From Puccinia triticina (taxonomy: Eukaryota; Basidiomycota; Pucciniomycetes; Pucciniales; Pucciniaceae): DNA of 64,000 nucleotides. The stretch lies in assembly GCF_026914185.1 (NCBI RefSeq), contig NC_070568.1, forward strand, positions 4,608,001 through 4,672,000, given 5' to 3'. Below, piece by piece: positions 34,501 to 44,545 of this stretch (the stretch's first letter is position 1; every line of letters starts with the position of its first letter). Made by a program: the position numbers and the translations under genes. Below the pieces are notes generated by a model. It was not told where the DNA came from, ran no database searches, and was given only the letters and a program-made list of their open reading frames with translations.

Positions 34501-36227
34501 GCCTCAAGATTTACGAGGTTGGCATCTTGATGTTCGGTTTTACTTGCGTCGAGCATACCCATTAAATTGAAGTATGCTTTTCAATTCATTTTCGTTGGAT
34601 TTTTTACCTGGGTTTGTTATCACACAGGAAATCGCGCCGGGGCAAGTTAATCTGATTGACCTCAATACTATCTTCACGGAAACTGAAATGGCGGATGGAG
34701 ACATCATTTGCTTTGAACTCGAATTTTCCAACGAAGAGTCAGTCCCAACAATGAATTCTTATATTGTCTGAGTGAATTTTAATGATCCTTTGCCACTGTG
34801 GGTTCTTTGAATTCAAGACTTGAAAATCTTGGGAGAAAGCGACTGTATCTCGATCCCGTGTCGTTTTATGATTTTTTGGCAAATAGGGTTCTGGTTCAAT
34901 TCAAACCTCGTCATACCGCCATGGCCAAGACGATTGAGTTTGACATCCCACTGAGCAGGACGCTTTCATATTCGCAGATGGCTCACCTCGCGGGAGAAAA
35001 GTTACAACAAAACCCGGCGAAGCTCCGATTCACTAACAGTGACCAAGGCGAACCCCAGCGCGTCATCCGACAAGAGGGCACTGTGGCCAACATGATTGAG
35101 TCGCCGGACAACAATTCCATCAATAACATTGTGTTTTACGAACTCTTGGACTTGCCTGTCGATGAGAATGAAACGGAACGCAAGGTTAATATTACGTGGA
35201 CTGGTGCTCACAACCGAGAAGAGGTAGGTCCAATGTCGTCCTCTGTTTATGTACATTGCAAGGTACGTTACTGAGAGAATACGGTTACTAGGGAAGGTAT
35301 TCGTTCTTTGTGCCGAAGACTTCTTCAGTGCAGGATGTGATCGATAAACTTTCGCAACTTTCGACATGGGTCAAATTTCCCAAAAATTCCTCCCGAAAAA
35401 TCAAACTTTTTACTTTCCGTGACGGTCAGATCGAAAAACAGTTTTCGGGAGAAGAGCTCTTGTCAGATGTGTTCGATCTCGAAGATCTCTACGCGACCGA
35501 AGCTAAGACGACGGTAGCACAGTATGACCCGGTAGGAATGCTCAAAATGCTTGAATTTGTTACAAAGCTAAACGCGGATGGAACCAACTACCAAGCTTGG
35601 CTCAGGACGGTGGATAGTATTTTAGGAATGGCTACTGGGAAGGTGAATCTGTTGACATCGCCGGACCAGACGATAGGGCCCGCGGAAGACCTGATCATCA
35701 AACAAGCGATGGCGGCCTCGGTAGACAATGCACTTGTACTCACAGTCCTCGAAGCCGAAAGTGGAATGATGGCCTTCGATAAGATCAAGAAGCGCTGGAA
35801 CAGTCGAAGTAAACAGATTACCATCATGAAAGAGATCCTGCGGACAAGGTTCAAGATTTGCGACACGACCGCAGACATCGGAAGCCATTTCCGGGCGATC
35901 CGGGATCTAGCCGGAAACTTATTCAGATCGGGGTTTGAGCTCACCAAGGAATCATTCATCGGTCTCTTTTTCCATCTTTCGCTACCCAGACTCGATATCC
36001 GTCCTTTTGTGAACATCTCTCGCAGAATTGACGCACAATCTGGAGGTGCGGGAACAATTTCCAATGATCAGTTGGTTCGACTTACTCGAACCGAGCTGGC
36101 AAACTTCCGTCGAAATCACCAGATCACTTTATGCCAACCGAATACCAGGCCGACTGGACATTCTACACCCGGGGGTCAAAATAACAGTGGTGAATTACAC
36201 AAGTTAAAGCGATGTCACAAGTGCTAA
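31576..36227 (+). CDS. USP7-like pseudo-deubiquitinase with Gag-derived C-terminus
   Basis: This is a homologue of USP7/HAUSP (yeast Ubp15). Visible exons are 31576-31687, 31902-32065, 32156-32345, 32421-32529, 32618-32939, 33053-33285, 33358-33697, 33775-33857, 33926-34166, 34252-34517, 34628-34737, 34818-35223 and 35292-36227. All junctions are in phase; about 1169 residues result and the first exon is missing. A MATH domain (KYSWKISGFDDI, FTVGGYQW) comes first. The USP domain follows: the family's KNQGATCYMNS box reads KNLRLASHLDP, so the catalytic Cys is Ser (32476-32478). The His (33496-33498) and the Asp in KFDDQRV remain. Ubiquitin-like domains follow (DPVSFYDFLANRV). After LEDLYATEA (about 35500) the frame runs into a copia Gag and stops. 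Loss of peptidase activity is inferred; ubiquitin or substrate binding could persist. Confidence 0.88.
35540..36227 (+). mobile_element. copia Gag fragment fused to the USP7-like gene
   Basis: The last exon continues in frame into LEFVTKLNADGTNYQAWLR, the conserved start of a UBN2/copia-type Gag. A helical capsid core and a TELANFRRNHQ-type linker follow. It ends at RCHKC, where a CCHC knuckle would begin. Protease, integrase and reverse transcriptase are absent, and no LTR was found on either side. The insertion replaces the last two ubiquitin-like domains expected in USP7. Confidence 0.8.
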
Positions 36228-37060
36228 ACGGACGAGCAGATTTCCCATAAACTCGAAAGAAACATACCCACAGTAACCTGGAAGGGAACGCACTCACGGT
36301 TCGGACACCCCAATTTCCATGTGAACACTAGCATTATAAACAGGATGGTCGATTGATGCGATCTGTGTTTGCTTGAAATTTCTACTCTATCTACCTCATG
36401 CCAATGTTAGATTTCTGGATTTATCCAATCGGGCCTGCTCCGATTATGCTTGTACATACGCTAACGATGATCTTTTGTATGATTAGTCAGATTATGAACA
36501 CCTTCCCCTGTAAACCATAAGCGTAGCAACCTTCTAGTTGCCTTGCGAGTTTGCCGAGTCTTCTTAACAAGTCTCGTAATCCAGTATTGAGGGTTTTCTC
36601 CGTAATCTTTGACCAATGTTGTTTCTACATGCAAAGGTCCAGGGGCACAGAAACCTTCTTATTATTATTTTTCCTTCTCGACTCATTGGTTGGCTTGATG
36701 CGGGTTCAACCAGCCAATGCAACCATGTTGACTTGCTTGCTACGGCTTGCCTCCGTTCGCTGAGAGCCGCATGACCGGCCACGCCACCCCTGCTGACGGG
36801 GGATGTTGGCAGTGTCTGCCCAGCTACGTGTTCTGTTGGGAGAGCCGAACAAATTACGCAGGTCTAACCCGTTGCCGAACATAGCCTGTCTCCCCTCTGG
36901 AATCCAGGGTAGACAGAAATCCAGGCTGGACAACTGTCGACTCCGTAGTCGATCCCGCGTGAATCTGAATGCAGATTCGAGCCGCCGTTCAACTTCATGC
37001 CGGCAGGGCGAGCAGGTCACGACGGCCTAAAACGCCGTCCCGCCATATTCTGACATACCA
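36228..37060. other. non-coding stretch
   Basis: It contains trailer sequence of the chimeric gene and a GC-richer segment (36750-37030) with opposing ORFs that show no motif. Nothing else was recognised. Confidence 0.3.
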
Positions 37061-37065
37061 GTCAT

Positions 37066-37140
37066 CAAGAGGGTGGTTCATCAATAGCATCACCACCTTG
37101 ATGCCTGTCATTGAGAGGGATTTGTCCTCTTGATGACCAG
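37066..37140. repeat. palindromic array fragment
   Basis: ACCAGTCATCAAGAGGG is followed by CATCACCACCTTGATG, GTCATTGAGAGGG and CCTCTTGATGACCAG. The core (ACCRGTCATCRAGAGG) is shared with arrays at 39.2, 45.2 and 46.9 kb. Confidence 0.7.
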
Positions 37141-37292
37141 AATAAACCAGTCTTGTACACCACGGGTGAGCTTTTAAAGTTTCATTCCAGGATACTTACT
37201 GGTTGGTACAAAAAAAACAAAAACCAATTGGAATTCTTCCGGTATGGTCAAAGGACCAAATACCAATTGGAATGCTTCTGGTATGGTGGAAG

Positions 37293-38326
37293 CAACGGTG
37301 GGTAGTTATGTTACATTGTGTTATCTGCGTTATTTGCGTAACATAACTACCTGTGTTATCCACTGCACCCCATTATGTTATGAGTAACAGGCCGTTTAAG
37401 TGGCATACAGTTAGCTTAATGGGTCTTTTTCCGACGCTGTTACACTACGTTATTGCTTGATTGCTTGGATAACACAATAACATGCCCTCAAGCAACAATG
37501 GGCCACTACACTACAGGCCAATACCCGTTAGTGTATCCGTGGTTATTTGGCAAGACAAATGGGGTATGGTTATCCCCAATTATAGCCCAATACACTAACA
37601 GTTAGTGTATCCAAAGTTTCTCATTGAAGATCTTGGGTATTGTTATCCAGGATACATTCAAAATACACAAACAGGTAGTGTATTTCTTTTGGATAACCAA
37701 AATTTCACTGAAAGTTAGTGAACAATCTTCTGCACTACAGTATCTGCTATTTCATGCTTTTTAGCCTATAGAAAATGATTCTCAAAACATTATGTCCTAG
37801 ATTTATTTTATTGCAACTCAAAACCAACATTAATACCAGAAATATCAATACACTGAAAGTTTTATCATTAATTGCAGAGATAAACTAACAGTTATTGTAT
37901 TTTTTATCAGGAATAACAACAGATAACCATCATCAAAACAGGATTTGGTTATTCTCAACCTGAAATATTTCAGCTACACTAACAATACACAATACAATAA
38001 CAGCCAAAAAGAATAAAATCAAAAAGATGTATTGTTATTGACAGAAAATCAAGGATAACAGCATTATTTGTGTAGTGCAGTGGAAAAAACTAACAATGCA
38101 GTTAGTCTATCAGCCCACAGTTGCCTCAAGGGCCATTTTGGCGCTGAAATTGGCTTGTTATCTGGCGCGCCGCGGGCCCCAATAATGTAACAAGCAGAAA
38201 AAAAATGATTCAAGCAGTGGTGAGATAAAGTAGCACACCACTGCTACAAGTAACTGTAACAATGAAGGCTTAAAAAAGTTATGTTACCATTGCATTACCG
38301 TTATCAGTAACATAACTACCACTATT
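37293..38326. mobile_element. hAT-like MITE with 8-bp duplication
   Basis: The inverted ends are CAACGGTGGGTAGTTATGTT and AACATAACTACCACTATT. The target duplication is GGTGGAAG (37285-37292 and 38327-38334). It is homologous to 44546-45055 (shared GGCCGTTTAAGTGGCATA, GCCATTTTGG, GCTTGTTATCTGGCGCGC). It is interrupted by the insertion at 37493. No coding capacity. Confidence 0.8.
37493..38123. mobile_element. 631-bp insertion with short inverted ends
   Basis: The ends are CAACAATGGGC and GCCCACAGTTG. The duplication is CCTCAAG (37486-37492 and 38124-38130). The related MITE at 44.5-45.1 kb reads GCCCTCAAGGGCC at this point without the insertion, which proves it is an insertion. Its interior is AT-rich with repeated GTTAGTGTAT motifs. 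Confidence 0.8.
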
Positions 38327-38550
38327 GGTGGAAGGACTGGAATCATCCCAATCACAATTTGGGTAAAACCCAAACCCCCCAAAAAAAGGGTTTGAATTGG
38401 AACAAAGTCAAATTTGATTCTACTTCATTGCAGGAAATTCAGGCCAGAATCTCATTCCGGTTTTTTTCCTGGGTGTTTCTCAGAACATTTTTGCATATAT
38501 TATAACCAATCAATCCTCAACAAATCTCCATACACTGCATGGTTTTTCTA

Positions 38551-38612
38551 GCATAGTTGTGAAGGAGCTCTGGTGGAATGGATCAACTACAGGTTGCTGG
38601 TTTGAGCCCATT
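38551..38612 (+). repeat. tRNA-like A/B-box segment
   Basis: TAGTTGTGAAGGAG and GGTTTGAGCCC correspond to A and B boxes. The better-preserved copy is at 57476-57530 (TAGTGGTCAAGCAG ... GGTTCAATCCC). The dispersed repeat that contains both is probably a tRNA-derived SINE-type element. Confidence 0.45.
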
Positions 38613-39045
38613 GTTTTGGATGGGTGATTGACTCAGTCCTCAATTTGAGCCAATCACAGCCCTTGACACCCAAGAACCATTCCAAATAGCAATCAAAAGC
38701 TAATTGGAAACAAACTTAACTAAGTCCCTTTCTTGCCTGAGGCTTTGCCGGAGGGACTTCTGACTAATCCGAGATTCTCGCATGAGAGACATTTTTGTTT
38801 TGGTGGTGTTTTCCTTTGAGCCACCAGAACTCAACTCTGACCATTGCAAACCTTTTAAGTTTTTGGTGGATGGTACGCCTGCATCTGCCCCTCCTCATAT
38901 AATATCAGACTACCTTGCCTCAATCTTCATCCCTTTTTTATTTTTTGAAAAGTCACATTTTTGAAGAAATCAACCGGATCACACAGAAAAGGTCCAAGCG
39001 CGCTCAGCCAAAGCGCTGTACTTTGATTGAATTATTATTTTCTCA

Positions 39046-39728
39046 TAGAGATGGCCCCTGTGGACCCAGGTACCTGTTCAGATGCGGGTACCCGCCAGCT
39101 TTTTTGCCAAAAGTTTGACACCCGCACCCGCACCCGCACCGCCTGGGGCAGTCAGAGCAGGTCCTGCCCCTCAAAATCGACCGGAAGGAATATTCCTTCC
39201 AGTCAAAGAGGTTGCAAAACCTCTTTGACTGGAAGGAATCCTTCCGCTCAAAGAGGTTTTGTAACCTCTTTGACTGGAAGGCCTTTGGAGAGGTTCTGTA
39301 ACCCCTTCGACCGGAAGGATTCCTTCCAGTCGAAGGGGTTTTGTAACCTCTTTGACTGGAAGGAAGGCCTTCCAGTTGAAGAGGTTACAAAACCTCCTTG
39401 ACTGTACAACCTCTTCAACTGGAATTCCAGTTGAAGAGGTTACAAAACCCCTTTGACTGGAAGGAATCCTTCCGGTCGAAGGGGTTACAGAACCTCTTTG
39501 ACTGGAAGGAATCCTTCCAGTCGAAGGGGTTACAGAACCTCTTTGACTGGAAGGAAGGCCTTCCCAGTCCTTCCAGTCATCGTGGCAGCTGCCACCTGCC
39601 CAAACAAGAGCGGGTACCCGCTTGATTTCTCCCAGAAGTCCAGCATCTGCACCCAAACACGCACACGCTGGCGGGTACCCGCCAGCGGATAGCAGGTACC
39701 CGCGACGGGTTTGCCGGGGCCATCTCTA
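39046..39728. mobile_element. hAT-type non-autonomous element, 683 bp
   Basis: Perfect 13-bp inverted ends are TAGAGATGGCCCC and GGGGCCATCTCTA. The perfect 8-bp duplication is TTTTCTCA (39038-39045 and 39729-39736). Subterminal GGGTACCCGCCAGC motifs occur at both ends and a palindromic array fills the core. Eight-bp duplications point to the hAT superfamily. No coding capacity. Confidence 0.88.
39178..39590. repeat. palindromic array (CCAGTCAAAGAGGTT type)
   Basis: Alternating TTCCAGTCAAAGAGGTT and AACCTCTTTGACTGGAA units are separated by GGAATCCTTCC palindromes or short A/T spacers, with about ten arms. Each neighbour pair can form a hairpin. It is the core of the 39046-39728 element. Confidence 0.85.
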
Positions 39729-39984
39729 TTTTCTCAATCAAATGTTTAAAAACTTTGAGTGAAGAAATAGAGAATCTGAAAAATGTGTAAAATATGAGAA
39801 AAAGCATGCAATGCATAAAAAGTTGGTCTTGTGAATGATGGTTGAGAATTACATGAGATACAGCTGATGTAACAAAATTAGGGTTGAAATATCCGGTTCT
39901 CTCATGCAAGAATTCCTGATAAGTCATAAGTCCCTCCGGCAAAGCCTCAGGCAAGAGAGGGACTTAGTTAAGTTCAAATTGGAA

Positions 39985-40941
39985 AGGGGTTGGCAATCCA
40001 CAATATTTTTTGTTAAGTATTCAACCGGAGAACCCAAAAAAGGAGGCAGAGATGCGGTAAGGATATGCTGGACAGTGAGAGGAGGTTTTCTCACTGGATT
40101 GGCTCAATGGCGGAAAAAGAGGGAGAGAACCAATGGGTTGATTGCTTTGGACTGGGCTTTGGTTAAATAGACTATGTACATGGCATCAACTTGTGGTTTG
40201 AGAATAATAATGAATAAAATAATAATGAATTTGAAACTTCTCAACTCAGTGTAACATGTCAAAAGGTACATTGATATCCCCATCAGAGATGCGCGCAATC
40301 TAGAGGATAAGCAGTAAACAAGGAAAGCTAACAGTCTAATCTGAGCAGGGATCAAAGTCTACAAGATCAGTAAGAAAGAAGCATGACCGCAAATAAAAGA
40401 CAGACCACATAGAAAGGGGGCAACATAAGTGTTGGATAGCTTTGATGTGAAAACAAGCCCATAGAGGAGGATAAAGTAGGTGGAATGGAGGGAGAAGGGA
40501 CAGTGAAGGGGTTTTAGGGATGAGTGGAAAGACAGAAATCCAACATTTTTGGATTGCCCTCCAGTACAATTCCAAGAAATTTCCAGTGTAATCACTGACT
40601 GTCTAGCAACGCCCCCCCCCCCCCCCCCCCCCCCCCCTTGCAAAGATTGACACTGGGTAGCAGTCAAGCGGCGCAAGTGCGCTGATGAGCCTCCAGGTCA
40701 GAAACTCAAAACTTATTCCTGTAGAGTTTGAATATTGGCAGCGCAAAAAGCACAGGGGGGTTTACATTGTACAAGCAGGCAATTAGTCGTAGATGTCAAT
40801 ACATACATAGTATCATAATCAAGTGTTGGTTCAAAAGAAGAGTTTGTGTAAATTCATTCAGCCGTAATTGTCTCCGCAATATTTACAAGATTACTGTAAC
40901 AAATGCGCCATTCCAGTGAGGCTTTGTTTGAAAGAGCGTGA
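39985..40941. other. non-coding stretch
   Basis: No gene was recognised. A 26-base C run lies at 40612-40637. The last 200 bp are probably the 3' UTR of the membrane-protein gene. Confidence 0.35.
40612..40637. repeat. mononucleotide C run, 26 bases
   Basis: An uninterrupted run of C. Its exact length in the genome may differ because such runs are error-prone in sequencing. Confidence 0.8.
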
Positions 40942-43065
40942 TCAGACAGAAATCCATCCAGGTTCCTCGTTTTCATCCCAATCTTTCAGTACCAGAAGCT
41001 TCAAAAATGCCTCGTCTCTCCCCGTCATGTTTCTGAATGTGTGGTGTTTCAGCTTGACGTTGCTTGAATTAAAATCGGTTGATTCATCGGACTCTTCACT
41101 GTGGTCCCGAACCCTTTTCTCGTAGAACTCGATTCCATCAATACCTCCCCATACGCCTGCTAAGCTCAACATGCTTACTTTGCGCATTGCGACGATTTGA
41201 CTTAGTGGGATGACGATGAGCGATTTTCGGACCTTGAAACTTTGACCTAGACCCGAGTAGAACGACAAGTTGGGCCGTGAGACGGGAGTGCGAGAGAAAT
41301 GAATGGTTAGGTGGCCAGGCATATTGCCATAGTAGCAGAAAAAACTCGAGGAATTTCTTTCCGGGTCAAAGGGGGAATTGGAACTGGATAGAAAGTCGCC
41401 TTCATCAATTGAACTACCAGGCACACTGTTAAGATGAGTTGTGCGAGAGTCGTTGATGGCGCGAAGTAATTTATCGGTTTTGGATTGATATCGAGAAGAT
41501 GATTTCATTGAGGCAGCGTCACTTCCGGCCAAAGCTTTACGAGATTTGCTCGGGAGAATCAGCGAAAGATCTAAACTGACTGGTCGATTTCCATTTATGA
41601 TCTGACTACTTTGATAAGAGGCTTGGTTAAACATCTGAGTGCCTCGCTCGGTCACACTGTTGAGTTTTTTGGCTAGCTTGATGAGTCCCTGATGCCGTTC
41701 GGCTGGGGCAGAGGAAGATGAACTGCTGCGAGTCAGTTGAGATGAGGCGGACTTGGAGGTTGATAATATCGACTTGGGGCTGTCTCCAGATGCGTGATTC
41801 GAGCTAAAGGTTGATAGTCCGTCGGATTCAACGTCTTCTTCTGCGGCTCGCTTGCGTTGTGGAAGTTCCGGAGGATCGGGCTTCTTGAGTAATTTCATTG
41901 CGATATCTAAGCCCCCATCATGTCTTTGCTGCATGTTGCGCAGGGTCGCCAGGACAAACGCACGGTCGGTTGGAACTCCTCTGAGGATTGTTTGGTTTGC
42001 GTCCAGGGCATCCCTCACGAGTTTTGACCGGGTTTGGATTGGATCCAATAAAAAGAATATAAATCCTATAACAAAAGTCACACATCTGCCGAGGATTTGA
42101 GTGGGAAGAATTAAGGAAAAGAACAAAATAGGGATAAACGGTATCGCAAATCGGACGTTGGCATCCATCCCGGGATTCAGATCGTCGAAGCTTTGATTGT
42201 GAGATGGAGACGAGCGCCGTAATCGTGGAGGAGGTGGAATAAACTGTCTCGTGAACAAATTACGAAGCCGCTCGTGTACATCACACAAGTCTCCCGCGAT
42301 GTTCTGAATCCCGCCGCCGTACTTGTAGATGATAGGCTTATATTGTTGTGACAGATTTTTTTTTCCAGCCTTCGGTTGCTTAGATTTTGATGATGAGCTG
42401 TTGGGCTTGTCTGATAGATCCACTGATCCGTTGACTGGCATTTTCTTGAAGTCTTCTGTCGATGGTGATGTGCGAGGGCCTTGAGCATCCGCGTTGTGAA
42501 TGAATTCTGCTGCCGCTGCTGCCGCCGCCTCAGCCACTTCGTCGGGATCCGCGATTTCGGGGATGTCTTGATCCCTCGCGTCATTCCTGCCTTTAAGCCG
42601 GAGATTTATCTCTTCCGGAGGGAACAGTACTTTGGCCGCATGCTTGGGCCACACAGATAGGCAGATGACAATAGTTAACGCTGCTGGAAGCACTAGTTCA
42701 TGCCACCAACATAGAGAATAGATAATTGCCCAGACAGCAGTGCGATTGGGGTTGCGCCATGTTGTCAAACGCTTCACTTCGTTAATTCCCGAGCTCCAGA
42801 GTGGGACCACTGATATGAACAGTCTTTCGATGTTATCGATGAGCAAGTTGGGTCGAAACGTTCTGATGGGATAAAGCTGAAGATCATATGAATCATGCGC
42901 TGGAACGTAACTGGATGGTGGTGCTGGATGATCAGAGGCATGTGTGGCGAAGAGCAAGTCCGTCGAAGAATTGTTAATGCCCCTTGTTTGAACGCTGGTG
43001 ATGTGGCGAGTAAAGCGGCGAAGGTGAGTCGGAAAATCTGGGGGGAAAAGTGGGTCGGAGTCCAT
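40942..43065 (-). CDS. integral membrane protein with C-terminal GRAM-like domain
   Basis: This single-exon gene encodes 707 residues. The ATG at 43065 is chosen because the frame is closed by a TAA shortly upstream and no earlier ATG exists. Residues 70-140 resemble the membrane region of MCTP/reticulon-like proteins: LLIDNIERLFISV, TTWRNPNRTAVWAI and a hydrophobic hairpin (109-140). A second hydrophobic hairpin is at 305-341. An alanine-rich acidic segment (175-190) and long serine-rich linkers (420-455, 555-575) separate the parts. Residues about 575-695 look like a GRAM/PH-type lipid-binding fold (FFCYYGNMPGHLTIHFSRTP, ending GRDEAFLKLLVL). Fungal proteins of this layout are linked to ER shape and contact sites. 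I infer ER membrane location; the biochemical role is unknown. Confidence 0.75.
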   Translation of the reverse strand: MDSDPLFPPDFPTHLRRFTRHITSVQTRGINNSSTDLLFATHASDHPAPPSSYVPAHDSYDLQLYPIRTFRPNLLIDNIERLFISVVPLWSSGINEVKRLTTWRNPNRTAVWAIIYSLCWWHELVLPAALTIVICLSVWPKHAAKVLFPPEEINLRLKGRNDARDQDIPEIADPDEVAEAAAAAAAEFIHNADAQGPRTSPSTEDFKKMPVNGSVDLSDKPNSSSSKSKQPKAGKKNLSQQYKPIIYKYGGGIQNIAGDLCDVHERLRNLFTRQFIPPPPRLRRSSPSHNQSFDDLNPGMDANVRFAIPFIPILFFSLILPTQILGRCVTFVIGFIFFLLDPIQTRSKLVRDALDANQTILRGVPTDRAFVLATLRNMQQRHDGGLDIAMKLLKKPDPPELPQRKRAAEEDVESDGLSTFSSNHASGDSPKSILSTSKSASSQLTRSSSSSSAPAERHQGLIKLAKKLNSVTERGTQMFNQASYQSSQIINGNRPVSLDLSLILPSKSRKALAGSDAASMKSSSRYQSKTDKLLRAINDSRTTHLNSVPGSSIDEGDFLSSSNSPFDPERNSSSFFCYYGNMPGHLTIHFSRTPVSRPNLSFYSGLGQSFKVRKSLIVIPLSQIVAMRKVSMLSLAGVWGGIDGIEFYEKRVRDHSEESDESTDFNSSNVKLKHHTFRNMTGRDEAFLKLLVLKDWDENEEPGWISV

Positions 43066-44545
43066 TGAGGGCGTTTGGATGAATGGATCCAGGTTTGTAG
43101 CTGTTGACAATCTCAACGCGTTGCCTTAGCCGCGTGGGATATCCGGTAGATAATCCGAAATATCTGGTAAGGGGTCGCGGATCACACCAGATATCTGAAA
43201 CCCGAGGTTCCAAAACCTGCGGATATTTCTGGATCCAGAGGCTCAGCGGAATAGACAAGCGCAAAAGATGAGAGCAAACTGGCGAATGGGGTGAATGTGA
43301 AAAGGAACTGGGGAAAAAAACCCCTAACAAGAGAGGTCGCCTTAAAGGGCCCTGGTTGCAGCAAGCCGTAACACCGCGAAGGCCGTGGCGCCACGACCGC
43401 GCGGCCGTATTCTTCAGCCCCCAAGACGCCAGCGTACAGCGGACCCACCGTGGCCCCCTGGGTGGCCCCGAGGCCCGAGCGAGACCCTCGAGTGACCCGG
43501 CGTCCAAGGGGCGGGCCAGCCCCAGGCTCCCCGGCCAGGCCGCCATTGTGACCACCACGCAGCGATGGCGGCAAGGCCTTGTAAGGTTGGATGCGCCCCT
43601 CGGCTGCCTCTATGCCGCCCTTGGGACTAACACCTTGGGCTTCCAACAACCATCTCAAAAGGCTCCCTCTCAGCTGAGACCCCGATAAAACAACCTGGGA
43701 CTTTTTTTCTTTTTTTGACTTGAAATATTTATTCTGCATGAAAAGGGAGTCATTGATCACTACAGGCAAACAGGTGAATTTCCCGCACGCAGCGTCACCT
43801 GCGTAGTTACTGCGGCCACCAAGATTAGGTGATGCTGCGCGCGGGAGCAACAGGTGTCTTCCTTTAGTGTGATGGTATATTTACCCCAACGCGGACAGCC
43901 GTTTATTGATGCAGCTGTCATAGAGCTCGATGGGTGTTGAGTCCAAGAGGTGGTTTTGAACCTGACTTGTGGAGTTCTTTTTGTGGGTGCCGGTGGCTGC
44001 GCCCTCCAGATCAAGATGTTATGTAACATTCAATCTGCAGTGACTTTGCCTCTGCCTGTGGGACAAATGTCATGTAACAGCTTCAGGACCGCGCAACCTG
44101 ATTACATGAAGTGAACCATTTTTGCACGCGGGGAGCGCCACCCATTGGATGCACCAATGGCAGCTGGCGCCCATGGGATGTCAAGGGGATGCATCCAATG
44201 GCGCCCGTAGAGAGTATGGTCATAGTGTGCCACTGAGGCATCTTTTCCCATGCGGGGTCAATGGGGTGCCACAGTCACCACCACTTGCCTGGTGTAACTC
44301 TGGACCTAGCCCAATCTAGGCAAAGGAGGCAAGTGTAACAAACCAACACATAACTTTATTCAGGTTCAAGTTTCCAGGACCATTGGAATTTACTTTCAAT
44401 AGGGAAAACATGAGTCCATTCTTGTTTGAGGAACTTCCCTACTTTTCCTTTCTTTTAGGTTCTTCCTCATACTTTCCTTGTACTTATTTCTGGAAAATTC
44501 CTTGGCTGGTTGTTAGCCTACAAATAAGATCTTGTAACCACCAGT
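43066..44545. other. promoter side and GC-rich island, no gene
   Basis: The first 200 bp should hold the promoter of the membrane-protein gene. At 43350-43600 the sequence becomes strongly GC-rich (GGCCGTGGCGCCACGACC, CCCTGGGTGGCCCCGAGGCC), unlike its surroundings. Both strands are open there, but the ORFs have no motif. GGCGCC-type repeats (CAATGGCGCCCGT, CCATTGGATGC) lie near 44140-44210. Confidence 0.4.

Larger units (their letters stand above)
37141..38709. repeat. dispersed repeat, copy A (interrupted)
   Basis: It is collinear with 57140-57680: AGCTTTTAAAGTTT, GGAATTCTTCCGGTATGGTC, GGGTAAAACCCAAACC, CCAGAATCTCATTCCGGTTT and CCATTCCAAATAGCAATC all recur there. This copy is interrupted by insertions at 37293-38326 and 38710-39976 that copy B lacks. 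Confidence 0.8.
38710..39976. mobile_element. hAT-like foldback element with AATTGGAA duplication
   Basis: The left end AAACTTAACTAAGTCCC and about 80 further bases (TTGCCTGAGGCTTTGCCGGA, GGGACTT) reappear inverted at 39895-39976. The 8-bp duplication is AATTGGAA (38702-38709 and 39977-39984). Copy B of the surrounding repeat at about 57625 has AATTCGGAA with no insertion. A second element lies inside. Confidence 0.8.

Noticed and set aside
39171..39656. 161-residue ORF with SSQRG repeats as a repeat protein
   Set aside because: The repeats are translations of the palindromic DNA array; similar ORFs appear on both strands.
43182..43850. 222-residue minus-strand ORF
   Set aside because: It spans a GC-rich island where several frames on both strands are open; composition explains it and no motif is present.
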